From contig JAUYTN010000058.1 in the NCBI GenBank assembly GCA_030695205.1, positions 62,001-126,000 on the forward strand: a stretch of DNA of 64,000 nucleotides, written 5' to 3'. Below, piece after piece: positions 44,054 to 51,918 of this stretch (the stretch's first letter is position 1; every line of letters starts with the position of its first letter). The notes under the pieces are model-generated. The model worked only from the letters and a program-made list of their open reading frames with translations, had not been told where the DNA came from and searched no databases. The stretch comes from Burkholderiaceae bacterium. Its GTDB lineage: Bacteria; Pseudomonadota; Gammaproteobacteria; Burkholderiales; Burkholderiaceae_C. The translations under genes were made by a program, and so were the position numbers.

Positions 44054-45979
44054 ATGGCACCCCCACCCACCCTGCTGGTGCTGGCGGGTGCCAACCCACA
44101 GCCACTGGTGGCCCACCTGCTCGACTGGGCCCACCGCAGCACCCCACCCCTCGCCGCTGAGCCTGGCTCGCCATCGCTGGCAGACGTGCACCCGGCACGC
44201 CACGCAGCCACGCAGCCAACCCACCATGTGGTCATTGCGGTGCCAGTTGATTGGGCGCCGTCCACGTGGCAAGCGCTGGCGACTGTCGGCTGTGTGGCGC
44301 CAGCGACGCAGTCTGCTCATCCTGCGCCTGCCCCCGAACCTTCCCCGGCACCCGCCACCGCCGCGTTGGCCTCCACGGCTGTGGCCGGGCGGGGCTTGCC
44401 ACCACACGGCCTGCACCGCAGCACCCACGGCACCTGGTCCATCACTTGGGCAATTGGAGAGCCGCAGCAGATGCTGCCGCTGGTGGCCTGCCACGCCAGC
44501 GAAGTGTGGCTTTCCCCCGAATACCCCGCCATGGGTGAGCGGCTGGCCAAGCCCATTGCCCGCCTGTGCCTGGCCACAGCGCCATGGGTCACTTCGCCCG
44601 ACGCCGACACACTGTCACCCGATGTGTGGCAGGCCTGGCGCCAGGCGGGGTTTGAACGCGACGCACCGGGCACAGCCCCGCCGCCTGGTGGGTGCATGGC
44701 CGACTACCTGCCGCGCTGGCCCCTGCCCCGCCCCACAGGCGTGGTGGTCGGCGCAGACGCACACGCCGTGGTCATTGGCGCGGGTCTGGCCGGTGCCGCG
44801 CTGTGCGCCAGCCTGACCCGCCGCGGGTGGCGGGTGGACCTGCTGGACCAGCACGCCGGCCCTGCCGAAGGTGCCTCTGCACTGCCGGTGGGCATGCTCA
44901 GCGAACACGTCACCGCCCAGGACACCATGCTCTCCGAGCTGTCGCGCATGGGTTTGCCCTGGCACTGGGAGCAACTGCAGGCGCTGGTACCGGTGGGTGC
45001 TGGCTGGCAACCCACCCAAGTGGCCAACCTCCAGCACGGCCACGCACTCCCCGCTGCCCTGGTGCGCCCCGCCGCCCTGGTTCAGGCCTGGCTGGCCCAG
45101 GCGCAAGCCACGGGTCTGCTGCGCACCCACTGGAGGGCCAGGGTCGATCGGTTGCAACCTGCCGAGCCAGTTGACGCATCCGGCGGCCGCGCCATCGGCC
45201 CAACCAGCGCTGGCCCATCGGCGGAGTCACCCGCACCGTGGCAGGTGCTGGACAGCGACGGCAACGTGCTGGCCCAGGCCCCCCATGTGGTGGTGGCCAG
45301 CGCCTACGGCAGTACCGCCCTGCTGGGACCACTGATGGCCTCCAGGGACGCCCCATCCATCCAGAGTGGCCCACCTAGGGCCCTGCCGCTGCGTCCCGTC
45401 AAAGGGCAAATGAGCTACGGCCAACTCAGCGGGGAGCCGCTGGCCCCACACCCCCTGCGCAGCCATGGGGTGTATGTGCCCTGTTATGAAGACCTGCAGC
45501 ACCCCGGCCCCAAGCGGCTGTGGGCCATGGGCTCCACCTACACCCGCGGGGTGAACGACGACCAGGTGAACACCCCAGACCACGACCGCAACGCCACCAG
45601 CCTGGGCGCCATGCTGCCCCAGGCACAGGCGCTCATGCAGCAGCAGCAGGCGCAAGGGCAGCTCAAAGGGTGGGCTCAGGTGCGCTGCGCCTCCCAAGAC
45701 CGCTTGCCCCTGGCCGGTGCCGTGCCCAGCCCCGCCCCCCTGCACCCCAATGCGCAGCTGCACACCCTGGCGCGCTGGCCAGGATTGTGGACACTGACCG
45801 CCTTGGGTTCGCGCGGACTCACGCTCTCTGGACTGGGTGCGGAATTGGTGGTGGCACGCATGCTGGGAGAGCCCTGGCCGCTGACCCGCCAGCAGGCGGA
45901 CGCGCTGGACCCCGCCCGTTTTGCCCTCAAGGCCTCAAGAACAGCCCGGGCACAAAAAACAAGCGCACCGAAGGGGTGA
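44054..45979 (+). CDS. mnmC: MnmC-like tRNA modification oxidoreductase with decayed methyltransferase half
   Basis: MnmC finishes the mnm5s2U34 wobble modification: the C-terminal FAD domain removes carboxymethyl, the N-terminal SAM domain methylates. Here (641 aa) the C-terminal half is intact: AVVIGAGLAGAALCASLTRRGWRVDLLDQH (about residue 236), GNPVG-like ALPVGMLSEHVTAQDT, VKGQMSYGQL, MGSTYTRG, RCASQDRLPLAGAVP and LGSRGLTLSGLGAELV. The N-terminal about 220 residues keep only the end of an MnmC1-like domain (LSPDVWQAWRQAGFERDAPG) and show no GxGxG SAM site; they are Ala/Pro-rich. So it is probably an FAD-only MnmC. ATG 44054 is used; a GTG directly precedes it. Confidence 0.85.
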   Translation: MAPPPTLLVLAGANPQPLVAHLLDWAHRSTPPLAAEPGSPSLADVHPARHAATQPTHHVVIAVPVDWAPSTWQALATVGCVAPATQSAHPAPAPEPSPAPATAALASTAVAGRGLPPHGLHRSTHGTWSITWAIGEPQQMLPLVACHASEVWLSPEYPAMGERLAKPIARLCLATAPWVTSPDADTLSPDVWQAWRQAGFERDAPGTAPPPGGCMADYLPRWPLPRPTGVVVGADAHAVVIGAGLAGAALCASLTRRGWRVDLLDQHAGPAEGASALPVGMLSEHVTAQDTMLSELSRMGLPWHWEQLQALVPVGAGWQPTQVANLQHGHALPAALVRPAALVQAWLAQAQATGLLRTHWRARVDRLQPAEPVDASGGRAIGPTSAGPSAESPAPWQVLDSDGNVLAQAPHVVVASAYGSTALLGPLMASRDAPSIQSGPPRALPLRPVKGQMSYGQLSGEPLAPHPLRSHGVYVPCYEDLQHPGPKRLWAMGSTYTRGVNDDQVNTPDHDRNATSLGAMLPQAQALMQQQQAQGQLKGWAQVRCASQDRLPLAGAVPSPAPLHPNAQLHTLARWPGLWTLTALGSRGLTLSGLGAELVVARMLGEPWPLTRQQADALDPARFALKASRTARAQKTSAPKG

Positions 45980-45981
45980 CC

Positions 45982-46776
45982 TCAGCGGCCCACCGCAGCG
46001 CTGGCCGCTCCAAGTGCCTGCTCCAGGCGATCCACCAGCGCCATAAGGTGCCTGCCCCGCAGCGGTTTGGCCAGCAAGGCATCGAACCCCTCGGCCCTGG
46101 CGCGGCGGTGCAGCTGCCATGCGCGCCAGCGTCGCCCCACCGCCAGCCATGAAACCCGGCCGACCATGTCGGAAGTGGCCACCATCACAGCCTGAGGCTG
46201 TACCTCGCGAAACCGCCGAGCCAGAGCCCAGGCGTCGATGACGGGTGAGTCCAGGTTAATCAGCGCCAGCCCGTAGCGCACATCGTCCATGGCCGCCATG
46301 GCCTGGGTGCTGGTGGATACCTCGTCAAGCCAACCGACCCGCCGTACCGCGAACCGGGCGCGGGCGTACATGCGCTCATCGGCATCGGCGCTGATGACCA
46401 GTACCCGCCGGGTTGGGGCACCACCCGGCACAGCCCGCACAAGGGGCTGTGTGGCGGCCGAGGAATCAGAGGGCAAAGCACCAAGGGCAGCGGGAGAAGC
46501 CAGCGGCCCTTCAGACGCACTTTCAGGCGCCACGGAGAGGTCCAGGTCTAGGTCCAGGTCCAGGCCCAAATCCACATCCAGGCTCACGACCGGGTCCAGA
46601 TCGAAGCTCAGGTCCAGGTCCACCTCGGCGGTGGGTGCATCGGCCTGACCCACCAGCACCTGTGGCAAGGTGTCCTCAAAACCCAGCGTGTCGTGGCCTG
46701 TGCGGGCGGCACCACCTGCCTCCGGTGTGAACCGAACGGCGGGTTGTGTGGGCACGCTGGTCTCGCTCATTGGCAC
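45982..46776 (-). CDS. CheY-like receiver protein with Asp-Leu repeat N-terminus
   Basis: The 264-aa product has a disordered, acidic N-terminal half with a VDLDLSFDLDPVVSLDVDLG-type run of alternating Asp and hydrophobic residues (about residues 51-82, encoded by a GACCTG-like hexamer repeat at 46538-46622). Next is a receiver-like domain (about 121-255): RRVLVISADADERMYARARF, phospho-acceptor-like Asp in ALINLDSPVIDAWALARRF, and Lys in LLAKPLRGRHLMALVDRLEQAL. No output domain is present. It is convergent to mnmC with 2 bp between stops. The partner is unknown. Confidence 0.72.
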   Translation of the reverse strand: MPMSETSVPTQPAVRFTPEAGGAARTGHDTLGFEDTLPQVLVGQADAPTAEVDLDLSFDLDPVVSLDVDLGLDLDLDLDLSVAPESASEGPLASPAALGALPSDSSAATQPLVRAVPGGAPTRRVLVISADADERMYARARFAVRRVGWLDEVSTSTQAMAAMDDVRYGLALINLDSPVIDAWALARRFREVQPQAVMVATSDMVGRVSWLAVGRRWRAWQLHRRARAEGFDALLAKPLRGRHLMALVDRLEQALGAASAAVGR

Positions 46777-46879
46777 ATGCTACCGCACCCATCGACCGGC
46801 TTTTTATATCTATTTCTGCATAAGCGGATGAAAACAATGTCGTTTGAAATATGAGGGTAACTGCTTACAGTCGCCCCCC

Positions 46880-47671
46880 ATGCACGATATGGCTTTCATT
46901 TTTGCGGGGTTTGTGGTCGGCGTCATCGTTGGCCTCACGGGCGTCGGCGGCGGCTCGCTCATGACACCCATTCTCATCTTCTTTTTTGGGGTGAAGCCCT
47001 ACCTGGCCGTGGGAACCGACCTGCTGTTTGCGGCCTTTACCAAGATGGGCGGCACCCTCAGCCTGGCGCGCCAGCGCCTGGTGCCCTGGCGCGTGGTGGC
47101 CCAGCTGTGCGCCGGCAGTGTGCCCGCCGCCCTGGTGACGTTGGCCGTGCTCAAACACCTGGGCCCCGCCAGCCAGGAGGTGCAACAACTCATGACCACG
47201 ACCCTGGGTGTGGCCCTGCTGCTGACGGCCTGCGCCATGTTCTACAAAGCCATGCGCGGCCAACAACAGCCCCGCACCCTGGCCAGGGGTGAGGAACTCG
47301 CAGCCATGAAGGCCCGCCACTGGTCACTGCCGCTGGTGTTCGGGGCGCTCATTGGCACCCTGGTCACCCTCACGTCGGTGGGGGCCGGGGCCATTGGTGT
47401 CACGGTGCTGCTGGTGCTGTTCCCGCTGCTGCCGCTGCCGCGCATCGTGGCCGCTGATATCGCCTACGCCGTGCCCCTGACGCTGGTCGCAGGCCTGGGA
47501 CACGCCTCCCTGGGCTCGGTGGACTGGCCACTGCTGGCCAAGCTGCTGGTGGGCTCGCTGCCCGGCATCTGGCTGGGCTCGCGGCTCATGCGCCACACCC
47601 CGGAGCGGCTGATTCGCTCCATCCTGTCGGTGCTGCTGGCCTGGGCCGGCACCAAGCTGGTGATGGTGTGA
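46880..47671 (+). CDS. TauE/SafE-family sulfite or sulfonate exporter
   Basis: A 263-aa membrane protein with eight predicted TM helices in two repeats: FIFAGFVVGVIVGLTGVGGGSLMTPILIFFFG in the first and the repeat-like VFGALIGTLVTLTSVGAGAIGVTVLLVLFPLLPL in the second. The G-x-GGG and P residues are the TauE/SafE signature. Directly upstream of cysI, it probably exports excess sulfite or takes part in sulfur anion transport. ATG 46880 is preferred; an earlier in-frame start at 46844 adds 12 residues. No clear Shine-Dalgarno sequence is seen before either. Confidence 0.87.
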   Translation: MHDMAFIFAGFVVGVIVGLTGVGGGSLMTPILIFFFGVKPYLAVGTDLLFAAFTKMGGTLSLARQRLVPWRVVAQLCAGSVPAALVTLAVLKHLGPASQEVQQLMTTTLGVALLLTACAMFYKAMRGQQQPRTLARGEELAAMKARHWSLPLVFGALIGTLVTLTSVGAGAIGVTVLLVLFPLLPLPRIVAADIAYAVPLTLVAGLGHASLGSVDWPLLAKLLVGSLPGIWLGSRLMRHTPERLIRSILSVLLAWAGTKLVMV

Positions 47672-47747
47672 CGCCATAGGCGCCTGACCCACCACCCTCC
47701 ACACCTGCCCCAAGCCCCAACTGCTTTTGTTCTGACTGATTTCCCCC

Positions 47748-49604
47748 ATGTACCAGTACACCGAATTCGACACCCAGTTTGTCAAAGCCCGCGCCGCCCA
47801 GTACCGCGACCAGTTGCAGCGCAACCTGGCTGGCACACTGAGCGACGACGCCTTTCGCCCCCTGCGCCTGCAAAACGGCTGGTACGTGCAGCGCTACGCA
47901 CCGATGCTGCGGGTGGCTGTGCCCTATGGCGAACTCAACAGCGCGCAGTTGCGCGTGCTGGCCACTGTGGCGCGCGACTTTGACCGGCCTGCACCCGAGC
48001 TGCTGGCCCACGCACAGGCCACCCAGGACCAGATCGGCCGCATGCCAGGCCCACGTCTGAAAACCGGCTACGGCCACTTCACCACCCGCCAGAACGTGCA
48101 GTTCAACTGGATACCTCTGGAAAAAAGTGCCGATGTCATGGAGCTGCTTGCCAGCGTCAACCTGCACGGCATACAGACCAGCGGCAACTGCATCCGCAAC
48201 ATCACCAGCGACGAGCGTGCCGGCATTGCCGTGGACGAGGTGGCCGACCCCCGCCCCCTGGCCGAAATCATGCGCCAGTGGAGCACCCTGCACCCTGAAT
48301 TTGCCTACCTGCCGCGCAAATTCAAAATTGCCATCCACGGTGCCAGCGAAGACCGCGCCGCCATTGCCTGGCACGACGTGGGCCTGCAGCTGCTGCGCAA
48401 CCCCGATGGCGAGTTGGGCCTGAAGGTGCTGGTGGGTGGCGGCATGGGCCGCACGCCGGTGGTGGCCTCGGTCATCCGCGAATTCCTGCCCTGGCACCAG
48501 ATCCTCAACTACCTAGAAGCCGTGGTGCGGGTGTACAACCGCTGGGGTCGCCGCGACAACATGTACAAAGCCCGCATCAAAATCCTGGTGAAGGCCGAGG
48601 GCGAGCGCTTTGTGAACGAGGTGGAGGCCGAGTACCGCGACATCGTGGCCGTAGACGGTGCGCCCCACACCATCACGCAGGCCGAGTACGACCGCGTGGC
48701 CGCCCACTTTGCCCCGCCCGACCTGTCGTGCGACAAAGCCAGCGCCGACGAAAAAATTGCCCGGATCCTGAGAGCCGCTGCCGAAGACGACGTGGAGTTT
48801 GGCCGCTGGCTGCAGCAAAACGTGGCGCCCCACCAGAACCCCGATCTGCGGGCCGTGACCCTTAGCTTCAAGCGCCTGGGCCAGGCCCCGGGGGATGCCA
48901 CCGCAGAGCAGCTGTGGCGGGCGGCCGACCTGGCCGACCAGTTCAGCGCGGGCGAGGTGCGCGTGACCCACAACCAGAACCTGCTGCTGCCCTGGGTGCG
49001 CTGCGACCAGTTGCCCGAGCTGTGGCGCGCCGCCCGCAAGCTGGGCCTGGCCAAGCCCAATGTGCGGTTGCTGACGGACATGATCACCTGCCCCGGCGGC
49101 GACTACTGCGCACTGGCCAACGCCCGCTCGCTGCCCCTGGCCGAAGCCATTGCCCAGCGCTACGCCGACCTGGACGAGCTGCATGACCTGGGCGAGATTG
49201 ACCTGCACATCAGCGGCTGCATCAACTCCTGCGGCCACCACCACAGCGGCCACATTGGCATCCTGGGCGTGGACAAGGACGGTCAGGAGTGGTACCAGAT
49301 CACGCTGGGCGGCTCAGACGGCTCGCACCTGAGCGGCCCGCCGGTCGCGGGCAAGGTCATTGGCCCGTCGTTTGCCGCAGAAGAGGTGGTGGACGTCATC
49401 GAAGCCGTGCTCGACACCTACCAGACCCTGCGCTTGCCCGGCGAAACCTTCATCGCCACCTGCCAGCGGGTGGGAGCCGAGCCCTTCAAAGCGGCCGCCA
49501 ACGCGGTGCGGCACATCACCCTGCGTCGAGACGAAGCGATGGTCGAGGTGGAACACGCCCGCCACCTGGCCCACAGCCAGGCCGTGCGCGAGATCGACGC
49601 CTGA
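47748..49604 (+). CDS. cysI: Sulfite reductase hemoprotein (nitrite/sulfite reductase family) CysI
   Basis: CysI reduces sulfite to sulfide using siroheme and [4Fe-4S]. The 618-aa product is longer than E. coli CysI (570) and of the ferredoxin/one-piece type. Recognisable parts are LQNGWYVQRYAPMLRVAVPYG, RLKTGYGHFTTRQNVQFNWI, SGNCIRNITSDERAG, and the cluster/siroheme ligands C448, C454 (TCPGGDYCALAN) and C491, C495 (SGCINSCGHHHSGHIG). No cysJ flavoprotein is in the window; FdxA and a ferredoxin reductase are 4 kb downstream. First gene of the assimilation run with DUF934, cysH, cysD, cysN. Confidence 0.93.
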   Translation: MYQYTEFDTQFVKARAAQYRDQLQRNLAGTLSDDAFRPLRLQNGWYVQRYAPMLRVAVPYGELNSAQLRVLATVARDFDRPAPELLAHAQATQDQIGRMPGPRLKTGYGHFTTRQNVQFNWIPLEKSADVMELLASVNLHGIQTSGNCIRNITSDERAGIAVDEVADPRPLAEIMRQWSTLHPEFAYLPRKFKIAIHGASEDRAAIAWHDVGLQLLRNPDGELGLKVLVGGGMGRTPVVASVIREFLPWHQILNYLEAVVRVYNRWGRRDNMYKARIKILVKAEGERFVNEVEAEYRDIVAVDGAPHTITQAEYDRVAAHFAPPDLSCDKASADEKIARILRAAAEDDVEFGRWLQQNVAPHQNPDLRAVTLSFKRLGQAPGDATAEQLWRAADLADQFSAGEVRVTHNQNLLLPWVRCDQLPELWRAARKLGLAKPNVRLLTDMITCPGGDYCALANARSLPLAEAIAQRYADLDELHDLGEIDLHISGCINSCGHHHSGHIGILGVDKDGQEWYQITLGGSDGSHLSGPPVAGKVIGPSFAAEEVVDVIEAVLDTYQTLRLPGETFIATCQRVGAEPFKAAANAVRHITLRRDEAMVEVEHARHLAHSQAVREIDA

Positions 49605-49643
49605 GCCACGCCAACCACCGCATTTGAACCCCACCCACACCTC

Positions 49644-50066
49644 ATGAAACTCATAGCTGATAACCCAATAAAATCAAGCGCTGAGGCACAAAAAAGCTCT
49701 CAAAACGTGCTCAGCCTGGCCAACGACGCCGACCCCCGGCAACACAAGCTCGACGGGGTAGATGTGGTGGAGCTGCACTTTCCGAAGTTCAGCGATGGCC
49801 GCGCCTTCAGCCAGGCCTTTTTGCTGCGCCGCCGCCTGGGGTTTGCGGGCACCATCCGCGCCACTGGCGAGGTGCTGGTGGACCAATTGCTGCAAATGCA
49901 GCGTGCCGGGTTCACCGAGGCCGTGCTCAGCCCCGGCCAGGACGCCGCCGTGGGCCAGCGCCTGCTGGGCCACTACGCCCAGCGCTGCGGTGGTTTCTAC
50001 CAGGGCGATGCTGTCGCCACCGCACCCAAGTTCCAGCGCACCAGCGCCAGCCAGGAGCACGCATGA
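49644..50066 (+). CDS. DUF934 protein of the sulfite reductase operon
   Basis: A 140-aa member of DUF934, a family almost always beside cysI in proteobacteria and of unproven biochemical role (possibly an electron transfer or maturation partner). The core reads VDVVELHFPKFSDGRAFSQAFLLRRRLGFAGTIRATGEVLVDQLLQMQRAGFTEAVL. The first about 20 residues (IADNPIKSSAEAQKSSQN) are encoded by a copy of the dispersed AT-rich repeat directly after MKL. Stop and cysH start overlap (ATGA). Confidence 0.9.
   Translation: MKLIADNPIKSSAEAQKSSQNVLSLANDADPRQHKLDGVDVVELHFPKFSDGRAFSQAFLLRRRLGFAGTIRATGEVLVDQLLQMQRAGFTEAVLSPGQDAAVGQRLLGHYAQRCGGFYQGDAVATAPKFQRTSASQEHA
49653..49697 (+). repeat. Dispersed AT-rich repeat, copy 6 (DUF934 gene 5' end)
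   Basis: It begins ATAGCTGATAACCCAATA and has AGCGCT at +25 and CAAAAAAGC at +37, gap-free to copies 2 and 7. It starts at the fourth codon of the DUF934 gene and is read in the same frame as in mfd and cysN. Confidence 0.75.
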
Positions 50067-50935
50067 GCACATCACCCCTCGCCTGGACCAGCGACGTCCC
50101 GCTCACCCCCGCCACCACCCTGCATGCCAGGGCGTCGGCCACGTTTGGCGACAAGCTGGCCGAGACCCGGGCGCTGCTGCAGCAAGCGGCCATCGAATTC
50201 ACCACCGCCGACGGCCAGGCCCTCATCACCCAGGCCTCCAGCCTGGGTGCGGAGGACGTGGTCATCACCCACCTCATCAACGACCTGAGACTGAACCTGC
50301 CCATCTTTGTGCTGGACACCGGGGCCCTGCACACCGACACACTCGCCCTGCTGGAACAGACCCGCCACACCAGCCTGGCACCCGTGGCGGTGTTCCAACC
50401 GGTACAAGAGAGCGTGGTGCGGTTCGTGGCCCGCGAAGGCACAGACGCCATGTACCGCAGCCTGGCGCTGCGCAAGGAATGCTGCGCTATCCGAAAGCTG
50501 GAACCCCTGGCACGAGCGCTGGAGGGCAAGCAAGCCTGGATCACCGGCCTGCGCCGCGAACAATCGGGCAACCGCGCCGACGTACCCCTGCGCGACAGCA
50601 GCGAGCCCGACAGCGGCCAGGCCCACGGCCGCATTAAGTTCAACCCCCTGGCCCACTGGACCTGGGGCGACGTGTGGCACTACATCGCCACCCACGGTGT
50701 GGCCTACAACCCACTGCACGACCGCTTCTTCCCCAGCATTGGCTGTGCGCCCTGCACCCGCGCCATCAGCCTGGGCGAAGACTTCCGCGCAGGCCGCTGG
50801 TGGTGGGAAGCCGAGCTGGACGGTGGCACAGCCAAGGAGTGCGGCCTGCACGCCACCCGCACCGACGGTGATGCCACAACCACGGCCAACACGCCCACCA
50901 CCCCACCACAGACCGCCACCGGAGCCCGCGCATGA
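50063..50935 (+). CDS. cysH: Assimilatory APS/PAPS reductase CysH ([4Fe-4S] type)
   Basis: CysH reduces adenylylsulfate to sulfite. The 290-aa product has the phosphosulfate-binding region and the four cluster cysteines C140-C141 (RKECCAIRK) and C228, C231 (IGCAPCTR), which mark the APS reductase subgroup. The catalytic C260 is in ECGLH. A Thr/Pro-rich tail follows. The absence of cysC from this run is consistent with direct APS use. Overlaps both neighbours by ATGA. Confidence 0.93.
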   Translation: MSTSPLAWTSDVPLTPATTLHARASATFGDKLAETRALLQQAAIEFTTADGQALITQASSLGAEDVVITHLINDLRLNLPIFVLDTGALHTDTLALLEQTRHTSLAPVAVFQPVQESVVRFVAREGTDAMYRSLALRKECCAIRKLEPLARALEGKQAWITGLRREQSGNRADVPLRDSSEPDSGQAHGRIKFNPLAHWTWGDVWHYIATHGVAYNPLHDRFFPSIGCAPCTRAISLGEDFRAGRWWWEAELDGGTAKECGLHATRTDGDATTTANTPTTPPQTATGARA

Positions 50936-51918
50936 ACGCCCGCACCCCCGACCACCTGCTGCAAGCCGCCGCTTCCCCCGCACACGGGCACGCCATGACC
51001 GAACACCACCTGAACAACTCCCACCTCGATGCCCTGGAAGAGGAGACCATCTTCATCCTGCGCGAGGTGGCCGCCGCCTTCGAGCGCCCGACCCTGCTGT
51101 TTTCGGGCGGCAAGGACTCGCTGGTGATGCTCAAGTGCGCTGAAAAAGCGTTTGGCAAAAAGTCTGAGGGCGGCGGTTTGCCCTACCCGCTGCTGATGAT
51201 TGACACCGGCCACAACTTCCCCGAAGTGACCGATTTCCGCGACTTCCGCGCTCAGGAGTTGGGTGCAGAGCTGATTGTGCGCAGCGTGGAAGACTCCATG
51301 GCCCGTGGCACCGTTCGCCTGGCCCACCCTGGTGAGAGTCGCAACGTGCACCAGTCGGTCACGCTGCTGGAGGCCATTGAAGAATTCCGCTTCGACGCGC
51401 TGATTGGCGGTGCCCGCCGCGACGAAGAAAAAGCCAGAGCCAAAGAACGCATCTTCAGCCACCGCGACAGCTTCGGCCAGTGGCAACCCAAGGCCCAGCG
51501 CCCCGAGCTGTGGACACTGTTCAACACCCGGCTGCAGCCCGGCGAGCACTTCCGCGTGTTCCCCATCAGCAACTGGACCGAGCTGGACGTGTGGCAATAC
51601 ATTGCCCGCGAAGCCATCGCCTTGCCCAGTATCTACTACTCGCACCAGCGCGAGGTGGTGGAGCGCAAAGGCCTGCTGGTGCCAGTGACCGAACTTACCC
51701 CGCCGCGCGACGGCGAGGCCGTGGTGGTGCGCGACGTTCGCTTTCGCACCGTGGGCGACATCACCTGCACCTGCCCCGTGGAAAGCACAGCAGCCACGCC
51801 TGAAGACATCGTCATTGAAACCCTGGCCGCCGACGTGAGCGAGCGCGGTGCCACCCGCATGGACGACAAAACCAGCGAAGCCTCTATGGAAAAACGCAAG
51901 AAAGACGGGTACTTCTGA
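50932..51918 (+). CDS. cysD: Sulfate adenylyltransferase subunit 2 CysD
   Basis: CysD is the PP-loop subunit of ATP sulfurylase. The product (328 aa from ATG 50932, or 307 aa from ATG 50995, MTEHHLNNSHLD) has LLFSGGKDSLVMLKCAEKAF (PP-loop), LLMIDTGHNFPEVTDFRD, IGGARRDEEKARAKERIFSHRD, LWTLFNTRLQPGEHFRVFPISNWTELDVWQYI and the tail EKRKKDGYF. The later start matches family proteins better, but the first overlaps the cysH stop (ATGA). The stop overlaps cysN (TGATG). Confidence 0.95.
   Translation: MNARTPDHLLQAAASPAHGHAMTEHHLNNSHLDALEEETIFILREVAAAFERPTLLFSGGKDSLVMLKCAEKAFGKKSEGGGLPYPLLMIDTGHNFPEVTDFRDFRAQELGAELIVRSVEDSMARGTVRLAHPGESRNVHQSVTLLEAIEEFRFDALIGGARRDEEKARAKERIFSHRDSFGQWQPKAQRPELWTLFNTRLQPGEHFRVFPISNWTELDVWQYIAREAIALPSIYYSHQREVVERKGLLVPVTELTPPRDGEAVVVRDVRFRTVGDITCTCPVESTAATPEDIVIETLAADVSERGATRMDDKTSEASMEKRKKDGYF

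Noticed and set aside
46844-46871. Sigma-70-like promoter (TTGAAA, 16 bp, TACAGT) before the TauE/SafE gene
   Set aside because: It would start transcription at the chosen ATG itself; the match is too loose to support a leaderless mRNA.
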